From Gallaecimonas sp045291545 (GTDB lineage: Bacteria > Pseudomonadota > Gammaproteobacteria > Enterobacterales > Gallaecimonadaceae): DNA of 64,000 nt. The notes beneath the pieces are model-generated. The model was not told the origin of the DNA and made no database searches. It saw only the letters and a list, made by a program, of their open reading frames with translations. Positions 32,880 through 40,814 of this stretch are shown piece after piece. Where the stretch lies: contig NZ_CP149514.1 of the NCBI RefSeq assembly GCF_045291545.1, positions 1,860,001-1,924,000 of the forward strand, given 5' to 3'. A program made the translations under genes and the position numbers. The stretch's first letter is position 1. The number at the start of each line of letters is the position of its first letter.

Positions 32880-33572
32880 ATGAAAAAAACGCTGCTTTTG
32901 GCCATGCTGGCATCCGGCTTTGCCGTTTCCGCACAGGCAACCGATCTATCAGCCACCGTTGCCGGTGCCTCTGATTACCTTTTTAACGGCATTAGCCAGA
33001 CCAGTGAAAATCCGTCACTGCAGTTGAGCCTGGACGCCGGCTTTGATCGTGGTTTTTACGTTGGTACCTGGGCTTCCAACGTCGATTTTGGCGCCGGCGA
33101 CAATGCCAAAGCCGAATGGGACTTTTACGGAGGTTACAGTGCTGACTTTGGCCAGGGTTGGAACTACGACATCAGCCTCAGTGAATACACTTATGTTGGC
33201 GAAAGCAGCTACAACTATCCCGAGGCTCACGTCGCCCTAACGGCGCCGACCAATACCATGGTACGAGTGTCGTACACCTGGGATCAGGCCGGCACTGGTA
33301 TTAATCATGCCTATGTCGAACTGCACCAAGGTTATGAGCTGGATAACGGCGTCACCTTGCAGGCGGCGTACACATACAGCAAAGCGCTGTCTGGTGCCGG
33401 GCATCAGGATTACTGGTATGGCAAAGACCACTACAGCAACTGGCTGGTAGGCATGACCACCAGTTACAAAGGCATCGACATCGCCCTGAACTGGCAGGAC
33501 ACCAACATCAAGGGTGTGCCAGAAGCCGGTGGCCGTATCTACCTGGCGGTTAGCAAAAGCTTTGAGCTGTAA
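32880..33572 (+). CDS. TorF family putative porin (TIGR02001)
   Basis: 230 residues with signal peptide ~1-21 (cut after AQA). A beta-barrel follows with repeated aromatic-turn strands; SDYLFNGISQTSENPSLQLS and YSKALSGAGHQDYWYGKDHYSNW are typical of this outer-membrane family, often found near glnK/amtB or in nitrogen-regulated loci. The last residues (LAVSKSFEL) end in a hydrophobic residue rather than Phe. I chose the ATG at 32880, with AAGAAGG upstream. A terminator follows. Confidence 0.88.
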   Translation: MKKTLLLAMLASGFAVSAQATDLSATVAGASDYLFNGISQTSENPSLQLSLDAGFDRGFYVGTWASNVDFGAGDNAKAEWDFYGGYSADFGQGWNYDISLSEYTYVGESSYNYPEAHVALTAPTNTMVRVSYTWDQAGTGINHAYVELHQGYELDNGVTLQAAYTYSKALSGAGHQDYWYGKDHYSNWLVGMTTSYKGIDIALNWQDTNIKGVPEAGGRIYLAVSKSFEL

Positions 33573-33599
33573 TAGGCTTTCCTCTGGAATAGCCCCATC

Positions 33600-33630
33600 A
33601 TCGCCGCCGCATTGGGCGGCGATTTTTTTA
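33600..33630 (+). terminator. Intrinsic terminator after the porin gene
   Basis: ATCGCCGCC-GCATT-GGGCGGCGAT followed by seven T. It begins 28 bp after the stop and insulates the leucine operon promoter that starts right after it. Confidence 0.9.
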
Positions 33631-33659
33631 TTGACAAGTATTGGCGCGCGTTGCATGTT
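33631..33659 (+). promoter_or_regulatory. Probable promoter of the leucine operon
   Basis: A perfect -35 TTGACA (33631-33636), a 17-bp spacer and the weak -10 CATGTT (33654-33659). This predicts a transcript starting at about 33666-33668, practically at the leader peptide ATG. Confidence 0.6.
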
Positions 33660-33666
33660 CATGCAT

Positions 33667-33801
33667 ATGAGTAGCGCAAACTTTTTCCCCGCAGTTATCA
33701 GCAACGGCCAGTTTTCTGACCGGGCCTCTTTGCGCCTGAACGCCCTCCTCCTTCTCAGCCTCATTCTCCTTCTTAGCTGCGGGAGCGGGCTTGTATTGTG
33801 A
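33667..33801 (+). CDS. leuL: leu operon leader peptide
   Basis: A 44-residue leader, MSSANFFPAV..., with a leucine run ALLLLSLILLLS (33742-33777) and stop at 33799-33801. The eight leucines of the run use only CUC and CUU, while this genome's genes prefer CUG. Its last codons (GGG AGC GGG at 33781-33789) are the antiterminator strand. Two more in-frame ATGs lie at 33655 and 33661. None has a ribosome site, and the predicted transcription start falls at the 33667 ATG, so a leaderless start is possible. Well supported as a leader by codons and RNA; the exact start is not. Confidence 0.8.
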   Translation: MSSANFFPAVISNGQFSDRASLRLNALLLLSLILLLSCGSGLVL

Positions 33802-33861
33802 TGTGACGACGTAAAAACGTTCACCATTACGAAAACCCGCTCCCTTCGAGCGGGTTTTTTT
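33781..33861 (+). promoter_or_regulatory. Transcription attenuator of the leucine operon
   Basis: GGGAGCGGG (33781-33789) pairs perfectly over nine bases with CCCGCUCCC (33836-33844). That strand also forms the terminator stem CCCGCUC/GAGCGGG (33836-33842 with 33848-33854, loop CCUUC) followed by seven T. The pairings exclude each other. A ribosome stalled in the Leu run leaves the first pairing free (readthrough). One that reaches the stop covers it (termination). Confidence 0.85.
33833..33861 (+). terminator. Attenuator terminator before leuA
   Basis: AACCCGCTC-CCTTC-GAGCGGGTT with a run of T, 26 bp before the leuA ATG. It is the termination half of the attenuator. Confidence 0.9.
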
Positions 33862-33886
33862 ATGTCTTTTTTCAGGAGAATTATTC

Positions 33887-35407
33887 ATGTCAGACCGCGT
33901 TATTATCTTCGATACCACCTTGCGTGACGGCGAGCAGTCTCCTGGCTGCGCCATGACTCTGACGCAGAAAGTCCGTATGGCCAGCGCCCTGGCTGATCTG
34001 GGGGTGGATGTCATCGAAGCCGGTTTTGCAGCTGCCAGCGCCGATGATTTCACGGCGGTAGCCCGCATCGCAGCAGAAATCAACGGCCCCACCATCTGCG
34101 CCCTGGCCCGCTGTACCGAGCAAGACATCAGTGCTGCCGGCAAAGCTTTGGCAGCCGCTGCTAAAAAGCGCATCCATGTGTTCATTGCCACCAGCCCGCT
34201 GCACCGCGAGCACAAGCTGAAAATGTCCAAACAGGAAGTCATTGCCCGCGCTCAAGCCGCCGTCCGCCAAGCTCGCCAACATACCTCTGACGTGGAGTTT
34301 TCCTGCGAAGATGCCCTGCGTACCGAGCATGACTTTTTGGCCCAGGTGGTCGAAGCGGCCATCGTCGCCGGCGCCACCACGATCAACATCCCCGACACCG
34401 TTGGCTACAGCACCCCGTCAGAGATGTATGACACCATTCGCTACCTGAAAACCCAGGTCGCCAACATCGAACAGGCCATCCTCTCCACGCACTGCCATAA
34501 CGATCTGGGCTTGGCAGTTGCCAATAGCCTGGCAGCAATCGAAGCCGGTGCCCGGCAGGTTGAATGTACCCTCAATGGCATTGGTGAACGGGCAGGCAAC
34601 TGCGCTCTGGAAGAAGTGGTGATGGCACTCAATACCCGCCGCAATCACTACCAGCTCGCTTGTTCTGTGCACACCCAGCACATTCTGCCAACGTCGCGGT
34701 TGCTGTCAGCCATTACCGGTTCCGTGGTGCCGCGCAACAAAGCCATTATTGGTGATAACGCATTTGCCCATGCCTCGGGTATTCACCAACACGGCATGCT
34801 AAGCCATCCGGAGACTTACGAAATCATGCGCCCCGAGTCTATTGGCCGGGTAAAAACCAGCCTGGTACTGGGTAAGCATTCCGGTCGCCACGCGCTTATC
34901 GACAAGCTGCAGGAGCTGGGTTTTAAAGTTTCGGATAACGACATTGACCGGATTTTCCGCGATTTCAAAGCACTGGCCGATCGCAAAAAACACATTACCG
35001 ACGCCGATATTGAAGCTCTTACGTTCGGCCAGGCCAGCAGCGGCCCCTGGCAGCTAAGCCAGATGCAGGTAACCTCCGGTGCCATTGACACCATCGCCTC
35101 CGCCGCCGTGGTGCTGTTTGGCCCGGACGGTTGCGAACACCGTGAAGCCGCCACCGGCGATGGCCCGGTAGACGCTGCTTTTCGCGCAATTGAGCGCGCC
35201 ATCGGCATGGATGTGCACCTTGAGGGGCTGTCGGTCAATTCCATTTCCGAAGGTATTGACGCCCAGGGTGAAGCCCAGGTCAGGGTCCGCTTTGCCGGCC
35301 AAAGCTTCCATGGCCGGGGCACCGCTACCGATATTGTCGCCGCGTCCGTCAGCGCCTTCATGGACGTTATCAACCGCATCAGCCGTCACATGGCCAAAGC
35401 AAGCTAA
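33887..35407 (+). CDS. leuA: 2-isopropylmalate synthase
   Basis: A 506-residue enzyme condensing acetyl-CoA with 2-oxoisovalerate, the committed leucine step. IIFDTTLRDGEQSPGCAM is the N-terminal signature with metal ligand D. STHCHNDLGLAVANSLAA holds the HxH metal site, and GNCALEEVVMAL is conserved. The C-terminal ~120 residues form the leucine-binding allosteric domain (LEGLSVNSISEGIDAQGEAQVRV). CAGGAG lies eight bases before ATG. The attenuator upstream controls the whole operon. Confidence 0.98.
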   Translation: MSDRVIIFDTTLRDGEQSPGCAMTLTQKVRMASALADLGVDVIEAGFAAASADDFTAVARIAAEINGPTICALARCTEQDISAAGKALAAAAKKRIHVFIATSPLHREHKLKMSKQEVIARAQAAVRQARQHTSDVEFSCEDALRTEHDFLAQVVEAAIVAGATTINIPDTVGYSTPSEMYDTIRYLKTQVANIEQAILSTHCHNDLGLAVANSLAAIEAGARQVECTLNGIGERAGNCALEEVVMALNTRRNHYQLACSVHTQHILPTSRLLSAITGSVVPRNKAIIGDNAFAHASGIHQHGMLSHPETYEIMRPESIGRVKTSLVLGKHSGRHALIDKLQELGFKVSDNDIDRIFRDFKALADRKKHITDADIEALTFGQASSGPWQLSQMQVTSGAIDTIASAAVVLFGPDGCEHREAATGDGPVDAAFRAIERAIGMDVHLEGLSVNSISEGIDAQGEAQVRVRFAGQSFHGRGTATDIVAASVSAFMDVINRISRHMAKAS

Positions 35408-35417
35408 GGAGCCCACC

Positions 35418-36815
35418 ATGGCACAGACCCTGTTTGACAAAATCTGGCAACGTCACATCGTCAAAGCTGCTGACAATGGCCACCCGGCGGTCATTTACAT
35501 TGATCTGCACCTTATTCATGAAGTAACCAGTCCGCAGGCGTTTTCTGAACTCAAACGCCGAGGCCTGGCGGTACACCGCCCCGAGCGCACCCTGGCAACG
35601 CTGGATCATGCCACGCCGACCTCCCCACCAGATGCCCAGGGGCAGCGCTTTTTTACCAACGAACAAGCCTGGCGCCAGGTCTACAAGTTGCAGGAAAACT
35701 GCCGCCGTTTTGGCATTACCCTGCACGGTTTCGACAGCCCTCACCGTGGCATTGTGCATGTCATGGGGCCAGAGCTGGGCGCCACACAGCCGGGTATGAC
35801 CATCGTTTGTGGCGATTCCCACACCGCCACCCACGGTGCCTTCGGTGCCCTCGCCTTTGGTATTGGCACCACCGAGGTGACGCATGTACTGGCCACCCAG
35901 AGCCTGCTGCAACACAAGCCGAAAACCCTGCGGGTATGGGTTGACAATCAATTACGCGCCGGAGTGTCCGCCAAGGACCTGATCCTGCACATTATTGGCA
36001 AACTGGGCATGAGCGGTGGTACCGGCCATGTGATCGAATATGCCGGCCCAGGCATAACGGCGCTGAGCATGGAAGAGCGCATGACCATCTGCAATATGTC
36101 CATTGAAGCCGGTGCCCGCGCCGGTCTTATTGCCCCGGATGAAACCACCTTTGCCTGGCTGAAAGGTCGCCCCATGGCGCCTCGCGACTTTGACGCTGCT
36201 GTCGCAGACTGGCGCACCTTGCACTCTGACGACGGTGCCAGTTTCGACAAGGAAATCCGCATTGATGCCGCAATGGTGCGCCCTACTATCACCTACGGCA
36301 CCCACCCAGGCATGGTGATCGCCATTGGTGATGCCATTCCTGCCGCCAAGAATGCTCTGGAAGCCAAGGCTCTCGATTACATGCAGTTGTGCGCCGGCGC
36401 ACAACTGGCCGAACGGCCAGTGGATGTGGTGTTTGTCGGCTCCTGTACCAATGGCCGACTGTCGGATATGCGGGCCGCTGCTGATGCGCTTAAGGGGCAG
36501 AAGATCGCCCGCGGCGTCCGCATGCTAGTGGTGCCCGGCTCTGAAGAGGTCAAACGGCAGGCCGAAAACGAAGGGCTGGATAAAATCATTCGTGCTGCCG
36601 GTGGCGAATGGCGTGAACCCGGCTGCTCCATGTGCATCGCCATGAACGGCGACATCGCAGCGCCAGGCCAAACCGTGGTGTCGACCTCTAATCGCAATTT
36701 CGCCGGCCGCCAGGGGCCGGGCTCCCAGACCTTTCTGGCCAGCCCCGCCACCGCCGCCCGCGCCGCTGTACGCGGCTTTGTCAGCGAACCTCAACAATGG
36801 CAGGAAAGCGCATGA
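35418..36815 (+). CDS. leuC: 3-isopropylmalate dehydratase large subunit
   Basis: 465 residues of the aconitase family. The start is MAQTLFDKIWQRHIV. The [4Fe-4S] cysteines are in VGSCTNGRLSDMR and EPGCSMCIAMN, and the substrate loop is GDSHTATHGAFGALAFGIGTTE. It isomerises 2- to 3-isopropylmalate with LeuD. AAGGAG lies five bases before ATG 35418, which I prefer to far-upstream in-frame ATGs inside leuA. The order leuA-leuC-leuD-leuB differs from E. coli leuABCD. Confidence 0.98.
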   Translation: MAQTLFDKIWQRHIVKAADNGHPAVIYIDLHLIHEVTSPQAFSELKRRGLAVHRPERTLATLDHATPTSPPDAQGQRFFTNEQAWRQVYKLQENCRRFGITLHGFDSPHRGIVHVMGPELGATQPGMTIVCGDSHTATHGAFGALAFGIGTTEVTHVLATQSLLQHKPKTLRVWVDNQLRAGVSAKDLILHIIGKLGMSGGTGHVIEYAGPGITALSMEERMTICNMSIEAGARAGLIAPDETTFAWLKGRPMAPRDFDAAVADWRTLHSDDGASFDKEIRIDAAMVRPTITYGTHPGMVIAIGDAIPAAKNALEAKALDYMQLCAGAQLAERPVDVVFVGSCTNGRLSDMRAAADALKGQKIARGVRMLVVPGSEEVKRQAENEGLDKIIRAAGGEWREPGCSMCIAMNGDIAAPGQTVVSTSNRNFAGRQGPGSQTFLASPATAARAAVRGFVSEPQQWQESA

Positions 36816-37363
36816 TTATCGAATCTTCTACGCTGGTTATCGCGGTAGATAACATCGACACCGATCAGATCATTCCGGCCCGCTTTTTGACCACCACCAG
36901 CCGTACCGGCCTTGGTCAGCACGCCTTTGCTGACTGGCGCTACCAGCAAGGGCAGGCCAGCAACTCGGAGTTAAACAGTCAGCATGGCTGCACCATACTG
37001 GTTGCGGGAGACAACTTTGGCTGCGGCTCTTCCCGCGAACATGCCCCATGGGCGCTGCTGGATTATGGCTTTAAGGCGGTTATCTCCAGCCAGATAGCCG
37101 ACATTTTCAAAACCAATGCCCTGAAAAACGGCCTGGTGCCTATCGAGCTGCCAGCCGAACAACACCAATACTTAGTTGCGCACCCGGGTATGCGCCTGCG
37201 TATTGATGTAGCCGAAGCCACGGTGACGCTGGAAGATGGGCAACGCTGGCCCTTCTCTTTGGACCCTTTCAGCCGCCACTGCCTGGTGCAAGGGGTTGAT
37301 CAACTGGGCTACCTGCTGAATCAGCACCGGCATATTCGTCAATTTGAGGAGGGCCGCCGGTGA
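36812..37363 (+). CDS. leuD: 3-isopropylmalate dehydratase small subunit
   Basis: 183 residues, the swivel-domain partner of LeuC. VDNIDTDQIIPARFL and GDNFGCGSSREHAPWALLDYGFKAVIS are the signatures. The ATG at 36812 overlaps the leuC stop (ATGA) and has AGGAAAG upstream; an in-frame ATG at 36797 gives five more residues. Its stop overlaps the GTG start of leuB. Confidence 0.97.
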   Translation: MIIESSTLVIAVDNIDTDQIIPARFLTTTSRTGLGQHAFADWRYQQGQASNSELNSQHGCTILVAGDNFGCGSSREHAPWALLDYGFKAVISSQIADIFKTNALKNGLVPIELPAEQHQYLVAHPGMRLRIDVAEATVTLEDGQRWPFSLDPFSRHCLVQGVDQLGYLLNQHRHIRQFEEGRR

Positions 37364-38403
37364 AAGCCAATATTGTTATGCTTGATGGCGACGGCATCGG
37401 TCCGGAAGTCACTGCCGCCGCCCGTCATGTACTACTAGCCATCGGCCACCACTTTGGTCACCAGTTCACCCTGACCGACGCACTGATAGGCGGCGCCGCC
37501 ATTGATGCCACTGGCGAACCACTGCCGCCGGCCACCCTGACCGCCTGCCAGCAGGCCGACGCCATTTTCCTTGGTGCTGTTGGTGGCCCCAAGTGGCAAC
37601 ACCATGCTGTGCGCCCGGAGCAGGGGTTACTGGCCATTCGCCAGGCCCTGGGGCTGTACGCCAATCTGCGTCCGGCCGTCACCCACCCCGCGCTGTATGC
37701 AGCCAGTCCACTTAAAGCCGACCGTCTGCAAGGAGTCGACATTCTGGTGGTTCGGGAGCTGACCGGAGGGATCTATTTTGGTGACAAACAAGAAGGCAGT
37801 GAGTCAGCCTGGGATCGCTGTGCCTACACGGCCTACGAGGTGGATCGGGTACTGCATCAGGCCGCCCGACAGGCTCGCCAGCGCCGCGGCAAAGTAACCA
37901 TGGTGGATAAGGCCAACGTGCTGGCCACCTCGCGATTGTGGCGCCAACGCACCGAGCATATATTCGCCAGAGACTACCCGGATCTGACGCTGGAGTTCTT
38001 ACTGGTGGATGCCGCCGCCATGCATCTGCTGAGCCGCCCGGCCAGCTTTGACGTGCTGGTAACAGAAAACCTCTTTGGTGACATTCTCACCGATGAAGCA
38101 GCCATGCTGGTAGGGTCGCTAGGTATGCTGCCATCCGCTTCATTGGGAGATAATAGCCCCGGATTATTTGAACCCTGTCACGGTTCTGCACCTGATATTG
38201 CCGGCAAAAACAGCGCAAATCCCTTTGCTGCAATGCTGTCGGTAGCCATGTTGCTGGACTTGGGATTGGGCTTGCACGATGAAGCCAAAATGCTGCAAAG
38301 CGCCGTTTATCAGTGCCTGCAGGCCGGTCAATGTACTGCCGACGTGGGTGGTGAACTGTCAACGACTGCCGTGATCGAGATCATACTTAATCATTTTAGT
38401 TAA
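37360..38403 (+). CDS. leuB: 3-isopropylmalate dehydrogenase
   Basis: A 347-residue NAD-dependent oxidative decarboxylase. LDGDGIGPEVTAAA, VGGPKWQH (substrate), RELTGGIYFG, KANVLATSRLWR, and TDEAAMLVGSLGMLPSASLGD with GSAPDIAGKNSANP (NAD site) are all present. It starts with GTG overlapping the leuD stop (GTGA), with GAGGAGGG in front. It is the last gene of the leucine operon. A long inverted repeat follows. Confidence 0.97.
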   Translation: MKANIVMLDGDGIGPEVTAAARHVLLAIGHHFGHQFTLTDALIGGAAIDATGEPLPPATLTACQQADAIFLGAVGGPKWQHHAVRPEQGLLAIRQALGLYANLRPAVTHPALYAASPLKADRLQGVDILVVRELTGGIYFGDKQEGSESAWDRCAYTAYEVDRVLHQAARQARQRRGKVTMVDKANVLATSRLWRQRTEHIFARDYPDLTLEFLLVDAAAMHLLSRPASFDVLVTENLFGDILTDEAAMLVGSLGMLPSASLGDNSPGLFEPCHGSAPDIAGKNSANPFAAMLSVAMLLDLGLGLHDEAKMLQSAVYQCLQAGQCTADVGGELSTTAVIEIILNHFS

Positions 38404-38414
38404 CCAAAATGAAA

Positions 38415-38453
38415 CAAGGCATTATCATTTATTACAAAAATGATAATGCCTTG
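38415..38453. repeat. Perfect 16-bp inverted repeat after leuB
   Basis: CAAGGCATTATCATTT (38415-38430) and AAATGATAATGCCTTG (38438-38453) pair perfectly around the 7-nt loop ATTACAA. It lacks the usual T run on the plus side, so it is either an mRNA-protecting hairpin or a weak terminator. The arms contain ATTATC/GATAAT hexamers like those in Fur boxes. Confidence 0.75.
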
Positions 38454-38601
38454 TAATACCCAGGTAACATAAGCCAGACTCAAGTTTCTCTCTCTCCCCT
38501 TGCCCATAAAGCAAGGAACCGGATGCCAGCAGGGCCAACAACAAAAACAGGCCCACCGCCAGGAAGGCGACCATAACAACAACCTGGTTATTGGAGGATA
38601 C

Positions 38602-40773
38602 ATGAAGAACGTGTTTCGCTTGTCACTGGTGGCGGCCGCCTGTTTGCCGCTGCTTGCGTGTAATACCGAAGAAACGCAAACACCAACACCTGTGACACAA
38701 GTTGCCCCACCGAGCCTGCGGGTTACCTCACCTGTCGACAACGGCCCGATCTACACCGGCGGGCTGATTGTAAAGTACAAGGTACCTAAAGGCCATCGTG
38801 GCCCATTGGCACAAGACGCCAAAGCCGCCATGGAAACACACATGCTTGAGCAAGCTGCCGCCGTTGGCGCTCAGCTGAGCCATGTACGTTCACTCGGTGG
38901 TAGCACCGAGCTGTACAAACTGGCCAACAAGGAAAACCTGCGCGCCGTTGTTAAGGCCCTGGAAGGTGACAGCAACCTGGCTTATGTGGAGCCGGATCGG
39001 TTGATGAAGCCTTTGTTCACACCCAATGACCCTCAGTACAGCCAGCAGTGGCATTACTTCTCTGCAAACGGCATGAACGCTGACACCGCCTGGGATACCA
39101 CCAACGGCAGCGGTACCGTTGTTGCCGTTATCGATACCGGCATCCGCCCCAACCATCCGGATCTGCAAAATCAGGTCTTGTCCGGTTATGACTTCATCTC
39201 GGACAGTTGGATGGCCAACGACGGCAACGGCCGTGACAGCGATCCAACCGATCCGGGTGACTACCTGCGCCGCGGCGATTGTACAACGCAGTACGGCTAT
39301 CGCGATGGTAGCGGCAATGTTGTACCCGGCCAGGACACCCCCGCCAGCTTCCACGGCAGCCACGTAGCCGGCACCATTGCCGCTGAAACCAATAATGGTA
39401 TCGGTGTAGCCGGTGTAGCCTATGGCGCGAAGGTATTCAGTGCCCGGGCACTGGGCCGCTGCGGCGGTACCACCTCTGACATTATTGATGCCATGCGCTG
39501 GTCAGCCGGTTTAAGCGTTACCGGGGTACCGATCAACACCCACCCGGCCGATGTCATCAACATGAGTCTGGGTGGCAGTGGTGCTTGTGGTGCGGCCTAT
39601 CAGGACGCCATCAACCAAATCGTAGCCCAAGGTACTGTGGTGGTTATTGCTGCCGGTAACGACAATCAGAATGTCTCCAATGCCAGCCCGGCTAACTGTG
39701 CCAATATCATCTCTGTTGCTGCTAATGACTACAGCGGTAACCGTAGCTGGTTCTCCAACTACGGCAGTCTGATCGATATTACCGCTCCGGGCGGCAGTGC
39801 CGACGGCACTGCCGGGCACGACATTTTGTCCACGGTGAACCTCGGCACCTTCTCGGTCGGTAGCGAAGGCTACACCACCATGGCCGGCACCTCGATGGCT
39901 ACACCACATGTGGCCGGGGTTGCCGCCTTGGTAAAAAGTGTTGACCCGAGCCTGACCCCCGCCGCCATTGAGCAGGTGATCAAAAACAGTGCCCGAGCCT
40001 TCACCAATACCGACTGTACCACCAGTAACTGTGGAGCCGGTTTCCTGGATGCCGGGGCAGCGGTGGCGCTGGCTGGTAACAGCGGTGGCGGTGGTGGTGG
40101 CAGCAGTGATGTCCTGAGCGACGGCAGCGTTGTCAGCAACATTGCCCTGGCTACCGGTGCCAGCCGTACCTTCACCATTGACGTGCCAGCTGGTACGGCC
40201 AGCCTCAACCTGAACCTGACCGGCAGCAACGGTGATGCCGATCTGTGGGTGAAGCAAGGCAGTGCCGCTACCAGCTCCGCAACCGCTACCTGGAAGTCTG
40301 AGTCCGGTTCATCCAACGAATCGGTCACGGTGTCCAACCCGGCTGCCGGCACTTACTACGTGACGGTGTACGGCTACGCCGCTTTCAGTGGCGCAACCCT
40401 AACCGCCGGCCTGACCGCCAGCGCCGGCAGCAGCCCAGGTACCTTTGAGAACACCAGTAACGTCAACATCTATGATAACCAAACGGTATATAGCAACATT
40501 GATGTGACGCGCACCGGTGATAGCGGCTCGGTAACGGTCAGTGTGGATATTAAGCACACCTACCGTGGCGATCTGCGGATCAAGGTGATCACCCCCAGCG
40601 GTGCTTCTGCCACCCTGCTGAGCCCGTCTAACGACTCCAGTGACAATGTCCTGCAGTCCTGGACCATCAATGCGGCAGGCATTGACTCTCAGGGGGTCTG
40701 GAAGCTGAGTGTCGAAGATGTGTACTCCGGTGACACCGGCTACATTGACAGCTGGAGCCTGACTTTTAACTAA
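38602..40773 (+). CDS. Secreted subtilase (S8) lipoprotein with PPC and P domains
   Basis: A 723-residue protease. The signal peptide ends in the lipobox LLAC (Cys20), so it is probably a lipoprotein. A prodomain follows (~50-135), then the peptidase S8 domain with Asp in VVAVIDTGIRPNHPDL, His in FHGSHVAGTIAA and Ser in GTSMATPHVAGVAAL. A Gly-rich linker leads to a bacterial pre-peptidase C-terminal (PPC) domain (~510-605) and a proprotein-convertase P domain (~615-723; IKHTYRGDLRIKVITPSG). I chose the ATG at 38602, with GGAGGA four bases upstream. It is probably an extracytoplasmic degradative enzyme. Terminator follows. Confidence 0.92.
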   Translation: MKNVFRLSLVAAACLPLLACNTEETQTPTPVTQVAPPSLRVTSPVDNGPIYTGGLIVKYKVPKGHRGPLAQDAKAAMETHMLEQAAAVGAQLSHVRSLGGSTELYKLANKENLRAVVKALEGDSNLAYVEPDRLMKPLFTPNDPQYSQQWHYFSANGMNADTAWDTTNGSGTVVAVIDTGIRPNHPDLQNQVLSGYDFISDSWMANDGNGRDSDPTDPGDYLRRGDCTTQYGYRDGSGNVVPGQDTPASFHGSHVAGTIAAETNNGIGVAGVAYGAKVFSARALGRCGGTTSDIIDAMRWSAGLSVTGVPINTHPADVINMSLGGSGACGAAYQDAINQIVAQGTVVVIAAGNDNQNVSNASPANCANIISVAANDYSGNRSWFSNYGSLIDITAPGGSADGTAGHDILSTVNLGTFSVGSEGYTTMAGTSMATPHVAGVAALVKSVDPSLTPAAIEQVIKNSARAFTNTDCTTSNCGAGFLDAGAAVALAGNSGGGGGGSSDVLSDGSVVSNIALATGASRTFTIDVPAGTASLNLNLTGSNGDADLWVKQGSAATSSATATWKSESGSSNESVTVSNPAAGTYYVTVYGYAAFSGATLTAGLTASAGSSPGTFENTSNVNIYDNQTVYSNIDVTRTGDSGSVTVSVDIKHTYRGDLRIKVITPSGASATLLSPSNDSSDNVLQSWTINAAGIDSQGVWKLSVEDVYSGDTGYIDSWSLTFN

Positions 40774-40783
40774 GCTCTGGCAG

Positions 40784-40814
40784 TAAAAAGCCCCGCTGAT
40801 GCGGGGCTTTTTTT
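40784..40814. terminator. Bidirectional intrinsic terminator
   Basis: AAAAAGCCCCGC-TGAT-GCGGGGCTTTTTTT separates the subtilase gene from the convergent DUF885 gene and has A and T runs for both directions. Confidence 0.9.
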
